A stretch of 64,000 nucleotides of DNA from Lelliottia jeotgali (GTDB lineage Bacteria; Pseudomonadota; Gammaproteobacteria; Enterobacterales; Enterobacteriaceae). The notes under the pieces are model-generated. The model was not told the DNA's origin. It searched no databases and saw only the letters and a program-made list of their open reading frames with translations. The stretch lies in the NCBI GenBank assembly GCA_002271215.1, contig CP018628.1, forward strand, positions 2,976,001 through 3,040,000, written 5' to 3'. Both the position numbers and the translations under genes were made by a program. This document shows positions 18,675-29,185 of this stretch, one piece after another. Position 1 is the stretch's first letter. Every line of letters begins with the position of its first letter.

Positions 18675-20195
18675 TTAAAGGTGCAAAGACGCAAGACGGA
18701 GAATTTCGTTTTGCGTTGTCGTTTTGGTGTCAACAATTCCGGCAACGAGACCATTGCTCATAACCAGAATACGATCTGTGATCCCTAACAATTCCGGCAT
18801 TTCGGAAGAAATAATAATGATCCCTTTATTCTTTTTCGCCAGTTCAGCAATCAGCTGATAGATTTCAAATTTTGCACCTACGTCAATACCACGAGTCGGT
18901 TCATCAAGCATTAAAATTTCTGGTTGGGTTAATAGCCAGCGACCAATAATAACCTTTTGCTGGTTACCGCCGGAAAGTGAGCCAATTTGCGTTTGATGTC
19001 CCGGCGTTTTCACACGCATTGAATCGATAACCCACTGGGTATCACTTTTCATGCGGGAAGTATCCAAAAGACCGACTTTATTTTTATAGTTCCGAATATT
19101 AGAAATTAACGAGTTAAAATTAATATCCAGATAAGCATAAATCCCCGTTGAGCGGCGCTCTTCGGTCACCAGGGCGAAACCGTGATTAATGGCTTCATTG
19201 GCGTTGTGATTATTAATTTTCTTACCATGCAGCGTAATCGTACCCGCAACTTTTTCACGGATACCAAACAGGGTTTCCACGATATCGGTACGTTTTGCAC
19301 CGACCAGGCCCGCGATGCCCAGAATTTCGCCTTTGTGCAAATCGAAAGACACATCACGAATAGACGGCTGGCGCAGGGATGTGAGGTTACGCACTTCAAG
19401 AATCACTTCACCCGGCTTGTTCTCTTTATCCGGGAAGCGCTGGTTCAGGGAACGGCCCACCATCATCGCGATGATCTTGTCCATATCCAGCCCTTCAAGG
19501 GGCTGAGTGGTGATCCACTGACCGTCACGCAGAATGGTGATTTCATCGCACAGCTGGAAGATTTCTTCCATTTTGTGCGAGATATAAACGATGCCACAGC
19601 CGCGCTCTTTCAGCTTACGGATAATGGTGAAAAGGTGATTAACCTCTTTTTCCGTCAGTGATGAGGTCGGCTCATCCATAATCACGATTTTCGCGTTATA
19701 GGAGAAGGCCTTGGCAATTTCGATCATCTGCATTTGTGAAACGGATAACGTGCCTACGCGTGCGCGCGGGTCGATATCAATATCCAGTTCATCAAAAATC
19801 GCTTTCGTATCACGATACATTTTGTCCTGATCGACAAATACGCCTTTGGTTGGATAACGACCCAACCACATATTGTCCATAACAGAACGTTGAAGCACCA
19901 GGTTTAATTCCTGGTGAACCATCGAAATACCATTCTCCAGTGCTTCCTTAGCGGAATGGAAGTCGATCTCTTTCCCCTGAAAAAGAATGCTACCAGAATC
20001 TTTTTGATAGATTCCAAAAAGGCATTTTAATAATGTCGATTTACCTGCACCGTTCTCTCCCATCAACGCATGAATAGAGTGAGGACGTACTTTTAAATTA
20101 ACATTGTCGAGAGCCTTAACGCCCGGAAAAGACTTGTTAATACCGCTCATTTCTAACAAGAATTCACCTGAGGACTGAGTATTTGTGCTGACCAT
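18675..20195 (-). CDS. mglA: Galactose/methyl-galactoside ABC transporter ATPase
   Basis: Two fused ABC domains in 506 residues energise MglC. The first has a complete Walker A (GENGAGKS, residues 46-53), signature-like LSVSQMQM and Walker B IVIMDEP. The second has the usual degenerate Walker A (GLVGAKRTD) with intact LSGGNQQK and ILMLDEP, as in all sugar-type CUT2 ATPases. The start at 20195 matches E. coli; the ORF from 20219 adds eight residues without support. Confidence 0.98.
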   Translation of the reverse strand: MVSTNTQSSGEFLLEMSGINKSFPGVKALDNVNLKVRPHSIHALMGENGAGKSTLLKCLFGIYQKDSGSILFQGKEIDFHSAKEALENGISMVHQELNLVLQRSVMDNMWLGRYPTKGVFVDQDKMYRDTKAIFDELDIDIDPRARVGTLSVSQMQMIEIAKAFSYNAKIVIMDEPTSSLTEKEVNHLFTIIRKLKERGCGIVYISHKMEEIFQLCDEITILRDGQWITTQPLEGLDMDKIIAMMVGRSLNQRFPDKENKPGEVILEVRNLTSLRQPSIRDVSFDLHKGEILGIAGLVGAKRTDIVETLFGIREKVAGTITLHGKKINNHNANEAINHGFALVTEERRSTGIYAYLDINFNSLISNIRNYKNKVGLLDTSRMKSDTQWVIDSMRVKTPGHQTQIGSLSGGNQQKVIIGRWLLTQPEILMLDEPTRGIDVGAKFEIYQLIAELAKKNKGIIIISSEMPELLGITDRILVMSNGLVAGIVDTKTTTQNEILRLASLHL

Positions 20196-20232
20196 AATTA
20201 TACCTTGACGGCCTCGCATATCGCGTTATAAA

Positions 20233-20254
20233 AGGGCGCAACGAATTGCGCCCT
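20233..20254 (-). terminator. Intercistronic hairpin between mglB and mglA
   Basis: AGGGCGCAA-CGAA-TTGCGCCCT is a 9-bp stem in the 81-bp mglB-mglA gap. Without a T-run it more likely protects the mglB transcript or attenuates, giving more binding protein than ATPase. Confidence 0.6.
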
Positions 20255-20276
20255 GTGAGAACAGGCAATATCTAAC

Positions 20277-21275
20277 TTATTTACCGATAAACTCAGCCAG
20301 GTTTGACTGGTCTACGCCCACGTAAGGTACGCGAACAATTTTGTTCTCGATTTTCCAGGTAGTGCCTTCTGCCGCTGCTTTACCATCGGCCAGGTTTTTC
20401 GCCAGATCGAAGGTCGCTTTCGCCTGGTTGTTGGCATCGTTCAGAACGGTACCGGCCATTGCGCCAGATTTAACCAGTGCCAGCGCTTCTGGCAGTGCAT
20501 CCACGCCGAAGACCGGAATAGAGGATTTATTGTGTGCTTTCAGCGCTTCAACTGCACCCATTGCCATCGCATCGTTGTTGGCGATAACCACTTCGATTTT
20601 GTTAGCATTCGGGCCAGACAGCCATGCGTCCATCTTATCTTTCGCCTGAGCGGTATCCCACATTGCAGTGTCTAATGCCAGCTGCTGGGTTTTCAGACCT
20701 TTGTCGTTCAACTCTTTGATAACATATGTGGTACGCGCTTCAGCATCCGGATGGCCCGGCTCGCCTTTCAGCAGCACGAACTGAATCTGACCGTCTTTGT
20801 TCAGGTCCCAGTTTGGGTTAGCAGCCCAGTGTTTTGCGATCAGATCGCCCTGGATAATACCGGACTCTTTGGAATCAGTACCGACGTAGAAGGCTTTGTC
20901 ATAGCTGTCCAGCGCTTTGCGGGATGGCTCTTTGTTGAAGAATACGATTGGCACATTCTGGCCACGCGCTTTCTCAATCACTGTACCTGCTGCAGCCGGG
21001 TCAACCAGGTTAATGGCCAGGGCTTTCACACCTTTCGCCAGCAGAACGTCGATCTGGTCGTTCTGTTTGGACTGGTCGTTCTGGGAGTCATTCATCAGCA
21101 GCTGAACATCTGGCGCTGCTTTAGCATCTTTCTCGATAGCTTTACGCACAACAGACATGAAGTTGTCGTCGTATTTATAGATTGTCACACCAATACGGGT
21201 ATCCGCAGCGTGCGCAGCCGCACCAAAAAGCATGCTTGCCATAACAGCAGACAGAGTCAAAACCTTCTTATTCAT
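20277..21275 (-). CDS. mglB: D-galactose-binding periplasmic protein
   Basis: Periplasmic receptor for galactose and glucose uptake and, through Trg, for chemotaxis. It has 332 residues with signal peptide [10 protein letters not shown]...AAHA and mature start ADTRIGV. It is a Peripla_BP type I fold closely matching E. coli MglB, including the calcium-loop segment DLNKDGQIQ. First gene of mglBAC, controlled by the promoter region described at 21491-21558. Confidence 0.98.
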   Translation of the reverse strand: MNKKVLTLSAVMASMLFGAAAHAADTRIGVTIYKYDDNFMSVVRKAIEKDAKAAPDVQLLMNDSQNDQSKQNDQIDVLLAKGVKALAINLVDPAAAGTVIEKARGQNVPIVFFNKEPSRKALDSYDKAFYVGTDSKESGIIQGDLIAKHWAANPNWDLNKDGQIQFVLLKGEPGHPDAEARTTYVIKELNDKGLKTQQLALDTAMWDTAQAKDKMDAWLSGPNANKIEVVIANNDAMAMGAVEALKAHNKSSIPVFGVDALPEALALVKSGAMAGTVLNDANNQAKATFDLAKNLADGKAAAEGTTWKIENKIVRVPYVGVDQSNLAEFIGK

Positions 21276-21490
21276 GGTATCTCCGGTTTTTTTTATGCAG
21301 GGTAGTTCTTGTGAATAACGGTCGGCGGGCAGATGTTAAGAAAACGTTACTGACAGCCGAAGTTCACTTATAAAATTTCTATCTTCCGTGTTCGGTAACG
21401 CTCCAGTAATGCGTTTTATTGGTTGTTTGTGGCACTTTGGCTATAGTGAAAGTGATTAATCACCGTTACATAGCGTTTCAGTCCCTAAAA

Positions 21491-21558
21491 CGCTGACATC
21501 ATAGTCAGCGGATTGTTAAGATACTGTGAATTTACTCACAGATTGAAAACGGTTACAT
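21491..21558 (-). promoter_or_regulatory. mglB promoter: -10 in a palindrome, CRP site and Gal operator
   Basis: On the minus strand, TATGAT (21498-21503) serves as -10 and lies in the loop of a perfect inverted repeat CGCTGAC/GTCAGCG (21491-21510). TGTGA-ATTTAC-TCACA (21525-21540) is a perfect CRP palindrome centred about 41 bp upstream of the expected start. TTGAAAACGGTTACAT (21543-21558) matches a GalR/GalS operator. This agrees with the E. coli arrangement of CRP activation and GalS repression. The rest of the 21276-21490 leader contains the palindrome GTGATTAATCAC (21452-21463), not assigned. Confidence 0.75.
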
Positions 21559-21570
21559 CACCCAACATAA

Positions 21571-22593
21571 TCAGTTAGTGATCGGAGCCACAATTTGCCG
21601 AACAGCAACCGAATGGCGACGCACTAAAGTCGGCATGAAACAGTGTGTTGCGCTGAGATCCTGCTGCCCTGCGGCCCCTTGTAACGCCAGTTCAGTGGCC
21701 AGGCGAGCCATTGACGCAATCGGGTAACGCACGGTGGTAAGCTGCGGGTCGGTGTAACGGGCAATCGGGATATCATCGAAACCAATCAATGACAGATGCT
21801 GCGGCACGGCAATGCCGTTGTCTTTCAGGGCGGTCAACGCACCGGCGGCCATGCTGTCATTGTAGGCAAAGACGGCGGTCAGTTGCAGGTTACGTCCGAG
21901 CAGTTCAACCATTGCGGCCTCCCCTCCCGGCATATCAGGCGATCCAGTGCCAATCCAGCTGTCAGCGGGCGAAATTCCGGCTTCTTTCAGAGCATTTTGC
22001 CACCCTTCCCGGCGCATATCGTCATCTTCAATATGATGGCTGGACGCCAGATAGCCGATGCGCTGATGGCCGTTGTTGAGCAACATACGCGTCGCCATCA
22101 TCGCCCCGCTGACATTATCCAGCGTCACGCAGCGATGGGCGTAACCCGGCACCACACGGTTGATGAGCACCATTCCGGGGATTTGGTCCATAAACCCAGC
22201 CAACTCCTCATCGCTGAGCGCTTTTGAATGGACGATCAGGGCGTTACATCGCTGGCGAATCAGCACCTCAATGGCATGACGCTCTTTTTCAGCCTCGTGA
22301 TAGCTGTTACCGATCAGCACATATTTATGGTGCTGCTGGGCGACAACGTCCACGGCTTTGACCAGCGCACCAAAAAAGGCATCTGACACGTCCATCACCA
22401 CCACGCCAATGGTGTCACTCACCTGGGTGGCGAGAGCCTGGGCGTTAGCATTCGGGCGATAGCCGAGTTGCGTCACCGCCTTCATCACAGTTTCACGAGT
22501 TTCAGGACTCACCAGCGCGCTGTTGTTCAGTACGCGGGAGACAGTGGCGACAGATACACCCGCGATGCGGGCTACGTCACGAATGGTGATCAT
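21571..22593 (-). CDS. galS: Gal isorepressor GalS
   Basis: LacI-family repressor controlling mglBAC and other gal genes, induced by galactose. It has 340 residues: an N-terminal helix-turn-helix with hinge ([20 protein letters not shown], residues 3-22) and a Peripla_BP-like effector domain. The start at 22593 has AAGGA eight bases upstream; the in-frame ATG at 22602 would sit on that ribosome site. The C-terminus is a few residues shorter than E. coli GalS. A Gal operator upstream suggests autoregulation. Confidence 0.96.
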   Translation of the reverse strand: MITIRDVARIAGVSVATVSRVLNNSALVSPETRETVMKAVTQLGYRPNANAQALATQVSDTIGVVVMDVSDAFFGALVKAVDVVAQQHHKYVLIGNSYHEAEKERHAIEVLIRQRCNALIVHSKALSDEELAGFMDQIPGMVLINRVVPGYAHRCVTLDNVSGAMMATRMLLNNGHQRIGYLASSHHIEDDDMRREGWQNALKEAGISPADSWIGTGSPDMPGGEAAMVELLGRNLQLTAVFAYNDSMAAGALTALKDNGIAVPQHLSLIGFDDIPIARYTDPQLTTVRYPIASMARLATELALQGAAGQQDLSATHCFMPTLVRRHSVAVRQIVAPITN

Positions 22594-22701
22594 ATTCACC
22601 ATCCTTATATGGATTGCAGCAACTCACAGACACCCCCTGTGTTTAGCAAGGAGGCTATTCTGGCAGTGACGAAGAGGGGACTACGTGAAGAAGGTCACAC
22701 A

Positions 22702-22750
22702 GATGAAAACGGTTACATCCGTTTTGTTAATGATTGTGATCCAGATCGTT
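22702..22750 (-). promoter_or_regulatory. galS control region: Gal operator and CRP-like site
   Basis: ATGAAAACGGTTACAT at 22702-22717 repeats the core of the mgl operator. TGTGA-TCCAGA-TCGTT at 22735-22750 is a CRP site with one good half. Both lie 109-157 bp upstream of the galS ATG, consistent with autoregulation and catabolite control. No clear -10 was identified. Confidence 0.55.
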
Positions 22751-23906
22751 ATCTGGATGTATTACTCAATGATACACCTGAAGCACGTGCGGTTAATTGA
22801 CGCCACAGCCATTCCAGCGGGCCCTGGCGGAAAAAGCGCAGCCAGATAACAGAAAACACCATGTTTATCCCCCAGACCGGAATAACAAATGCCAGCAGCT
22901 GGAGTCGGTCGAATTTCATAAACAGACCGAATCGATAGAAAAGCGTGGTGCAAATGAGCGTTTGCAGCAGGTAATTGCTCAATGCCATTCGGCCCACACA
23001 CGCCACGGCAGCCACCACCTTGAAGCGCGCCATCTGCGGCCAGAAGCCGTAAATCAACGCCGCATAGCCGATAGTCTGAAACGGTGCACTTAACTCGCGC
23101 GGGGCCTGTAGCAGGAAGGCACACCAGCGATAATCCCAGTCCAGCACCCACTGCGCGACAACCGCGGGAAGATTAATGACGACGCCAATGCACACCAGGG
23201 CAGCCCCCGTCCGGCGATAATGAGAGAGACTAAACTCCCCTTTCAGCCAACCGGTTCGCATCAGCGCCGCGCCCATCAACATCATCCCGGCCAGCTGCCA
23301 GCCATACTGTGCACCCAGCGCGATCAGGTTATCGCCGAGCATATCGGCACGATTGCTGACGGCTTCGACACCACCTTTGAGTTTCCAGAACTGTTCATAC
23401 TGAAGATTCGCGGCATCCGGTATCCACGACCGATTGGTCGCTCCGCCAGAAATCATCCCCAGCAGCAACAACACGCCGATACCGATGAGATACAGAATGA
23501 CGCCGGTATTGAACAGATTTTTCACGTCGTGCGCGTCACGAATCATTCGCCAGCAAATCAGACCCACTAATCCATAAGCCAGCAAAATATCGCCGTCCCA
23601 GAAAAACAGACCGTGGATAAACCCGAGTAAAACGAGCAGCGTCAGGCGAGACTGGATCCAACGCTTGCCGCGTTTGAGCAGCAGCTGCAGCCCTGCGCCG
23701 AAGAGGAGTGCAAAAAGAGTGAGGAATTTAACTTGTGCGAAAAGGTCGAGGATTGCCCACGTCCAGGCGTCGCTGCGGGTGATTTCGCCATACCAGGCAG
23801 GGTTGAGATACGCCGCTTTTGGCAGACCAAACGCGGCGATATTCAGCAGCAGGATACCGAGGATGGCAACGCCACGTACAAAATCCAGCGTGACATTACG
23901 CTCCAT
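22749..23906 (-). CDS. yeiB: DUF418-family inner membrane protein YeiB
   Basis: A 385-residue polytopic membrane protein, the same length as E. coli YeiB. It begins with the family motif NVTLDFVRGVAILGILLLNI and has about ten hydrophobic helices, with the DUF418 region in the C-terminal half. Function is unknown; family members are distantly like acyltransferases. It follows folE by 16 bp on the same strand, so folE-yeiB is an operon. Confidence 0.94.
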   Translation of the reverse strand: MERNVTLDFVRGVAILGILLLNIAAFGLPKAAYLNPAWYGEITRSDAWTWAILDLFAQVKFLTLFALLFGAGLQLLLKRGKRWIQSRLTLLVLLGFIHGLFFWDGDILLAYGLVGLICWRMIRDAHDVKNLFNTGVILYLIGIGVLLLLGMISGGATNRSWIPDAANLQYEQFWKLKGGVEAVSNRADMLGDNLIALGAQYGWQLAGMMLMGAALMRTGWLKGEFSLSHYRRTGAALVCIGVVINLPAVVAQWVLDWDYRWCAFLLQAPRELSAPFQTIGYAALIYGFWPQMARFKVVAAVACVGRMALSNYLLQTLICTTLFYRFGLFMKFDRLQLLAFVIPVWGINMVFSVIWLRFFRQGPLEWLWRQLTARASGVSLSNTSR

Positions 23907-23922
23907 TTATCCTGCCCTGTAA

Positions 23923-24591
23923 TTAGTTGTGGTGACGCACGGCGCGCAGAAACTCCTGGCGAGTATTCTGGCTGGATTTAAACAGACCACCCAGCGACGT
24001 AGTCGTGGTCGCGCTGGTTGCATCACGAACGCCACGCGCTTTCACGCAATAATGGACGGCATCAATGGATACAGCCACATTGTTGGTGCCGAGCAGCGTT
24101 TGCAGCGCCGTCAGGATCTGCTGTGTCAGACGTTCCTGAACCTGCGGACGCTGGGCGAAGAACTGCACAATGCGGTTGATCTTCGACAGACCAATCACCG
24201 TATCTTTCGGGATATAGGCCACGGTGGCTTTACCGTCGATGGTCACAAAATGATGTTCGCAGGTGCTGGTCAGCGTGATATCGCGCACGGTCACCATTTC
24301 ATCAACCTTCATCTTGTTTTCGATGACGGTGATTTTTGGGAAGTTGGCGTAATCCAGGCCGGAGAAAATCTCATCGACATACATTTTTGCAATGCGATTC
24401 GGCGTTTCCATCAGGCTGTCATCGCTCAGATCGAGATTCAGCAACTGCATGATCTCGGTCATGTGCCCGGAAATAAGACGTTTGCGTGTTTCTTTGTCCA
24501 GTTCATTAACGGGCGGACGCAGCGGGGTTTCAAGACCACGCGCGACTAACGCTTCATGAACGAGAGCGGCTTCTTTACTGAGTGATGGCAT
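23923..24591 (-). CDS. folE: GTP cyclohydrolase I
   Basis: Converts GTP to 7,8-dihydroneopterin triphosphate, the first step of folate synthesis, in the cytoplasm. It has 222 residues as in E. coli. The zinc ligands are seen in STCEHHF and VHYCVKARG, and the GTP site in GLSKINRIV. The start at 24591 has GGAGAC just upstream; an ORF extension to 24672 is not supported. Leads the folE-yeiB unit. Confidence 0.97.
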   Translation of the reverse strand: MPSLSKEAALVHEALVARGLETPLRPPVNELDKETRKRLISGHMTEIMQLLNLDLSDDSLMETPNRIAKMYVDEIFSGLDYANFPKITVIENKMKVDEMVTVRDITLTSTCEHHFVTIDGKATVAYIPKDTVIGLSKINRIVQFFAQRPQVQERLTQQILTALQTLLGTNNVAVSIDAVHYCVKARGVRDATSATTTTSLGGLFKSSQNTRQEFLRAVRHHN

Positions 24592-24694
24592 TATTGTCTC
24601 CTGCAGGTGTGGCTGCCTTTTGCCCTCTTTGAAGCAAAAGTGTGCGCTCATTGTGCGTGAGGCGGCGCACATAATCCAGTATTCACGGCGATTA

Positions 24695-25843
24695 TTATTG
24701 CAATTGTTGCTGCCTTTCGGCTTGTCGATCCCAGACCAATGCCCCCCCGACGATCAGCGCGACACCCGCAAGGCCCAGCGCGGGTTCAAGCTGATGGGTG
24801 AGCCAGGTCGATATCGCCGACGTGACCGGGCCAACCAACTGGCCCAGCGCATACCCGGTGGTCAGTAACCCGGCCATGTAACGGGTGTGATTCGGCGCAA
24901 GTTCGCGCCCACACAGAAGGGACAACTGAACGGCGCACAGGAATCCACCACCGACCAAGAGCGCCCCTGTAACCAGCCCACTGATTCCCGGCATCAGCCA
25001 GGCGGCAAAGACGCCCACCCCTTGTAACCACAGCACTATCGACAGGCGGCGGTTCGACGTTGAAACATGGCGCAGGGCAATGCTTAACGCAATGCCAGCC
25101 ACGGCAGCTGCACCAAACACTGGCCAGACAAACTGCGCAAACAGGCTACCGGGGAAGCGCACCGCCGCCATCTGCGATAAAAAAGTGGCGGGCAGAATGT
25201 AGCCAAACCCTGCCAGACTGTAGCTCCAGACCAGGCGACGTAAATCAGGGGTCAAGACCAGCGGTTCCGGCGTGGTGCCAGGGCGATGCAACTGCCCACC
25301 ACGCGGGAGATAACGCGCCACCAGCACAATTAATATCAGCGCCAGCACGCCGTAAATCTGCCACGCCGCTCCGGCTGAAAGCGAACGCGCCTGAATGTAA
25401 ACCGCCAGCAGGCCGCTGAGCGCAATCCCCGCCCCCGGCCCGGCAAAGACTGCCGCGCTGAGTCCCGGCTTGCCGTAGTGCGCCAGCCGTTCGTTGGTCC
25501 ACGCGGCAATCAGTACCATCGACCAGCCGCTCATGCAGCCGATCACGAATCGAATCAGGCCGTGAATAACAGCGTTATCCGCCACGGCTGACAGCAGCGT
25601 CAGTGCCACTGCGCCAAAAATCCCGAGGTACAGACGCCCTTCGACAAACCGGTGCGCACGCATGGCATCCCACGCGCCGACCAGATAGCCCAGATAGTTC
25701 ATGGCGGCCACCAGCCCGGCGCTGGTTAGCGTCAGTTGTCCAGCCGCAATCATCAGTGGAACCTGCGGCGTAAAGGCAAAACGCCCTATCCCCATCGCTA
25801 CCACTAACACCACAAATCCGCTGAGCGCGATACGCAGCGCCAT
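24695..25843 (-). CDS. YbfB/YjiJ-family MFS transporter
   Basis: A 382-residue protein with about twelve membrane helices of the YbfB/YjiJ major-facilitator group ([15 protein letters not shown] near the N-terminus and [18 protein letters not shown] are characteristic). Substrate unknown. It ends in a polar [12 protein letters not shown] tail. In K-12 folE and yeiG are neighbours; here this gene lies between them, so it is an insertion or was lost in K-12. It is divergent from yeiG with a 137-bp gap that could hold shared control sites. Confidence 0.85.
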   Translation of the reverse strand: MALRIALSGFVVLVVAMGIGRFAFTPQVPLMIAAGQLTLTSAGLVAAMNYLGYLVGAWDAMRAHRFVEGRLYLGIFGAVALTLLSAVADNAVIHGLIRFVIGCMSGWSMVLIAAWTNERLAHYGKPGLSAAVFAGPGAGIALSGLLAVYIQARSLSAGAAWQIYGVLALILIVLVARYLPRGGQLHRPGTTPEPLVLTPDLRRLVWSYSLAGFGYILPATFLSQMAAVRFPGSLFAQFVWPVFGAAAVAGIALSIALRHVSTSNRRLSIVLWLQGVGVFAAWLMPGISGLVTGALLVGGGFLCAVQLSLLCGRELAPNHTRYMAGLLTTGYALGQLVGPVTSAISTWLTHQLEPALGLAGVALIVGGALVWDRQAERQQQLQ

Positions 25844-25980
25844 GATTGCCTCAATTGTTAAAATTTAGTTAATTCATGATGCAACATCTGACGTTTGAGC
25901 GGAAGTGAAAGTTACTCACAGGTGAATGAATAATCTGTATTATGGATTGAGTGAATATCAATACCTATCAGGAGCCTTGC

Positions 25981-26817
25981 ATGGAACTGCTCGAAGAGCA
26001 CCGTTGTTTTGAAGGTCGGCAGCAGCGCTGGCGGCACGACTCCACCACGCTAAATTGCGCCATGACGTTTAGCATTTTCCTCCCGCCGACGGCAGAAAAT
26101 GTTAAACCGCCGGTGTTGTACTGGCTTTCCGGTCTCACCTGTAACGATGAAAACTTCACCACTAAAGCAGGGGCACAGCGCGTGGCCGCCGAATTAGGCA
26201 TTGCGCTGGTGATGCCCGACACCAGCCCGCGCGGGGATGATGTCGCCGACGACGCCGGATACGATCTGGGTAAAGGTGCTGGTTTCTATCTTAACGCCAC
26301 CCAACAGCCGTGGGCGAACCACTACCGGATGTACGATTACCTCCGCGACGAATTGCCTGCTCTGATCAAGGCACAGTTTGAGGTGAGCGATCGCGCGGCT
26401 ATCAGCGGACATTCGATGGGCGGCCACGGAGCGCTGATTATGGCGCTGAAAAATCCTGGCACGTTCACCAGCGTATCGGCGTTTGCGCCTATCGTTAACC
26501 CGACGCAGGTGCCGTGGGGACAGAAAGCGTTCTCGAATTATCTGGGTAATGATGAAACAACGTGGCAGGAATGGGACAGCTGCGCACTGATGCAGGCAAG
26601 TCATGCGGAACACGCGATCCCGACCCTTATCGATCAGGGCGATGCGGATCAGTTCCTTGCAAATCAGCTGCAGCCCGCCGTTCTGGCAGAAGTAGCGCGA
26701 CAGAAAAGCTGGCCGTTGACCCTGCGCATTCAGCCGGGACACGATCACAGCTATTACTTTATTGCGTCGTTTATTGAGGATCATCTCCGCTTCCATGCGG
26801 AGCATTTGTTCGGATAA
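25981..26817 (+). CDS. yeiG: S-formylglutathione hydrolase YeiG
   Basis: Esterase-D-type alpha/beta hydrolase that hydrolyses S-formylglutathione to formate and glutathione, the second step of formaldehyde detoxification. It has 278 residues as in E. coli. Catalytic S145 lies in GHSMGGHG, the aspartate at 221-223 in DQGDADQF, and H256 in PGHDHSYYF. The start at 25981 has AGGAG upstream; an in-frame extension from 25951 would add ten residues. No frmAB genes are nearby. Confidence 0.96.
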   Translation: MELLEEHRCFEGRQQRWRHDSTTLNCAMTFSIFLPPTAENVKPPVLYWLSGLTCNDENFTTKAGAQRVAAELGIALVMPDTSPRGDDVADDAGYDLGKGAGFYLNATQQPWANHYRMYDYLRDELPALIKAQFEVSDRAAISGHSMGGHGALIMALKNPGTFTSVSAFAPIVNPTQVPWGQKAFSNYLGNDETTWQEWDSCALMQASHAEHAIPTLIDQGDADQFLANQLQPAVLAEVARQKSWPLTLRIQPGHDHSYYFIASFIEDHLRFHAEHLFG

Positions 26818-26825
26818 GTGCGTGG

Positions 26826-26907
26826 TTTTGCCGGGTGGCGGCTTCGCCTTACCCGGCCTACGTTCAGGTTTTGTAGGCAGGGCAAACGAAGTGCCGCCCG
26901 GCAAAAC
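26826..26907. repeat. Pair of inverted REP elements (BIME)
   Basis: GCCGGGTGGCGGCTTCGCC...CCGGCCTAC (26830-26861) and, inverted, GTAGGCAGGGC...GCCGCCCGGC (26873-26903) fill the gap between convergent yeiG and cirA, with flanking GTTTTGCCGGG and CCCGGCAAAAC. Confidence 0.8.
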
Positions 26908-26921
26908 AGACAGCTCAGCTA

Positions 26922-28892
26922 TCAGAACCGGTAATCCACCGCCATAAAGTAACGACGACCATCTTCCGTGTAGCTGTAGTCGTCGCGGCTCAGATCTTTA
27001 TCCAGCAGGTTTTGCACGCCAGCACGCAGTTTCACATTTTTGGTGGCCTGCCACGCTGCACCGGTATTCCAGACCACATATCCGCCAGGCGTCGCCGCAC
27101 CGTCGGTGAGAGCGCGTTTTTCACCAGAATAGTTACCCTGCATGTAGAACGACCAGTCCTGCGTCGCCTGCCAGTCAACGGTTCCGTTCGCGGTATGGAA
27201 CGGCAGCTCGGAGAGCGGTTTGTTGCCGCCGTTGCTGATATCACGTCCGTCGTTATAGGTGTAATTCAGCGTCACTTTCCAGTCTTCCGCCAGCGGGAAT
27301 TTCAGCTCAGTTTCCACGCCGCGAATACGCGCTTTATTGACGTTGTAGTAGCGGAAAATCGGCTCGCCGTCGGCATTCAGCCCAACGTAGTTCGGGTAGC
27401 TCTGCGCCTGGTTCACGTTCGCGGTGCGGCTGATGCTGATTCGGTCATCCACATCGTTCTGGAAGGTGGTAATACTGGCCTGCACGCCCTCTAACCAGCC
27501 CTCTTCCCCGGCATAGTAAAGACCCAGTTCGAAGCTTTCGCTGGTTTCGGGTTTCAGATCCGGGCTACCGACAATTTCACAGGCACCACGGCACGAGCCG
27601 GTGGTCCAGTCCGGGCTTAACTGAAGCAGGGATGGCGCTTTGAATGCCGTCGCCCAGCCGCCTTTCACCGTCACGGTGTCGGTGGCGCTATACACCAGAT
27701 ACGCACGCGGGCTCCAGTGGTCGCCGTAGGTTTCGTGATCGTCCATACGCACGCCGGTGGTCAGCGCCAGCGGCTCAAAGATGCGCCATTCGTTTTCGAT
27801 AAACAGGGCGTACTGGCTGGCGGACGTGTTGCTGCTGGAGCCGCCGGTCAGGTTGATCGGATCTTTTAGCTTATCGTGACGCCATTCCCCGCCGAAGGTC
27901 AGCAACTGGTTGATTTCAGCCAGCGGCAGGACATATTTCCCGTCGATGCTGTTGCTTTCCGAGGTGATTGGGCTGCTGTTGCCTGGATTTTTGTTATCCA
28001 CTTTCTCGCCGTAGAATTTCAGCTCGCTATTGCCGACATCCCAGCGCCCGTTATGGCTCAGGGAGTAGTTCTGGCGCTCGAGGCGGTTCTGGTCGAGGGA
28101 GTCTGAATCGCGGTCCTGACGGTCGAAACCGTAGCCTGCGGTGAAATCGTGGTTTTGATTCGGCGTCCAGGCGAACTCGACGTTGGCGTCGCGGCTGGTG
28201 AATCCTTCGATGCGCGGTGTTTCGCCCGTCGCAGAGGTCGAGGATTCCTGCTGATCGTCTTTTTCACGTTTAGAGAGGCTGCCATAGGCTTTCAGCCCCA
28301 GCACGCCATCCACCAGCGGACCGCTGGTAAAGAACTGACCGTTGTAGGTATCACCGCGATCGCGATGTTCCTGAATAGTGGTGTCTGCCGTCAGGGTGCC
28401 GGTCCATTTCTGGCCGATTTTTTTGGTGATGATGTTCACCACGCCACCCAGCGCATCGGAGCCATACAGGGAGGACATCGGGCCGCGCACCACTTCGATG
28501 CGCTCGATAGCATCGACGGGGACCCAGTTGAGATCGAAATCGTTATGGCGGAAGACGGCGTTGCGGGAGTTGACGCGCTTACCGTCCACCAGAATCAGGG
28601 TGTAGCTGCTGTCCAGCCCACGGATGCTGACCCCTTTACGGTTATCCCCTTCATTGGTGAGCTGCACGCCTGGCACGTCCTGTAACACATCTTTCAGATT
28701 CTGAACGGGTTTACGCTGCAGATCTTCCTGAGTAATGACGCTGATACTGGCTGGCGCATCTTTGAGGTTTTGTTCGGTGGCAGACGCCGTGACAACCAGC
28801 GTATCGCCAGATTCAGCCGCGATAACCGGTAACGCCAGGGACATTGCAGACGCACAAAGTCCTCCCCGTACGAAGGGATTTAACCTAAACAT
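26922..28892 (-). CDS. cirA: Catecholate siderophore/colicin I receptor CirA
   Basis: TonB-dependent outer membrane receptor for linear catechols such as dihydroxybenzoylserine and for colicin Ia/Ib. It has 656 residues with signal peptide [10 protein letters not shown]...PVIA, TonB box DTLVVTA, plug domain to about residue 150 and a 22-strand barrel ending in the terminal aromatic YRF. The start at 28892 has GGAG upstream; the frame also opens at 28916. Barrel loops differ from E. coli in the usual variable positions. Putative Fur sites lie upstream. Confidence 0.96.
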   Translation of the reverse strand: MFRLNPFVRGGLCASAMSLALPVIAAESGDTLVVTASATEQNLKDAPASISVITQEDLQRKPVQNLKDVLQDVPGVQLTNEGDNRKGVSIRGLDSSYTLILVDGKRVNSRNAVFRHNDFDLNWVPVDAIERIEVVRGPMSSLYGSDALGGVVNIITKKIGQKWTGTLTADTTIQEHRDRGDTYNGQFFTSGPLVDGVLGLKAYGSLSKREKDDQQESSTSATGETPRIEGFTSRDANVEFAWTPNQNHDFTAGYGFDRQDRDSDSLDQNRLERQNYSLSHNGRWDVGNSELKFYGEKVDNKNPGNSSPITSESNSIDGKYVLPLAEINQLLTFGGEWRHDKLKDPINLTGGSSSNTSASQYALFIENEWRIFEPLALTTGVRMDDHETYGDHWSPRAYLVYSATDTVTVKGGWATAFKAPSLLQLSPDWTTGSCRGACEIVGSPDLKPETSESFELGLYYAGEEGWLEGVQASITTFQNDVDDRISISRTANVNQAQSYPNYVGLNADGEPIFRYYNVNKARIRGVETELKFPLAEDWKVTLNYTYNDGRDISNGGNKPLSELPFHTANGTVDWQATQDWSFYMQGNYSGEKRALTDGAATPGGYVVWNTGAAWQATKNVKLRAGVQNLLDKDLSRDDYSYTEDGRRYFMAVDYRF

Positions 28893-29054
28893 TCCATATC
28901 TCCATGAGGTAAACACAACAATATCAAATAATTATTGCTCACAGTGCATTGCATACCGCCGGCTTCTTTGGCTGGTCGGCTGTGTGTTTATTTGCAGGTG
29001 TGGCAGTAACGTCATCGTCTAACCCACAACGCGACGCTGACTCCTTCATCCTTT

Positions 29055-29105
29055 TGATAACGGCGATAACGATAAAACAAACGATAATTATTATCAATTC
29101 AATTG
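29055..29105 (-). promoter_or_regulatory. Fur-like boxes upstream of cirA
   Basis: GATAATTATTATCAATTCAA (from 29083) resembles the 19-bp Fur consensus, and GATAACGGCGATAACGATAA (from 29056) carries three GATAAC-like hexamer units. They are 160-210 bp upstream of the cirA ATG in a 293-bp gap that otherwise holds the lysP terminator. Iron control of cirA is established in E. coli. Confidence 0.6.
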
Positions 29106-29140
29106 TTAACAATTATGTCTTTTATGCATACTGTGGAGAT

Positions 29141-29171
29141 AAAAAAGCCCGCTCGAATGAGCGGGCTAAAA
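29141..29171 (-). terminator. Terminator after lysP
   Basis: AGCCCGCTC-GAAT-GAGCGGGCT (29146-29167), with six T residues on the minus strand after the stem. Confidence 0.88.
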
Positions 29172-29185
29172 GAGAGGAAGTGCGA

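Noticed and set aside
22468..22800. 110-codon frame across the galS-yeiB gap, with a protein-like end (DENGYIRFVNDCDPDRYLD) and a possible GTG start at 22666
   Set aside because: It begins antisense inside galS and ends inside yeiB, and the middle is the galS promoter with Gal operator and CRP site. The resemblance to protein is probably chance, though it is the best of the intergenic frames.
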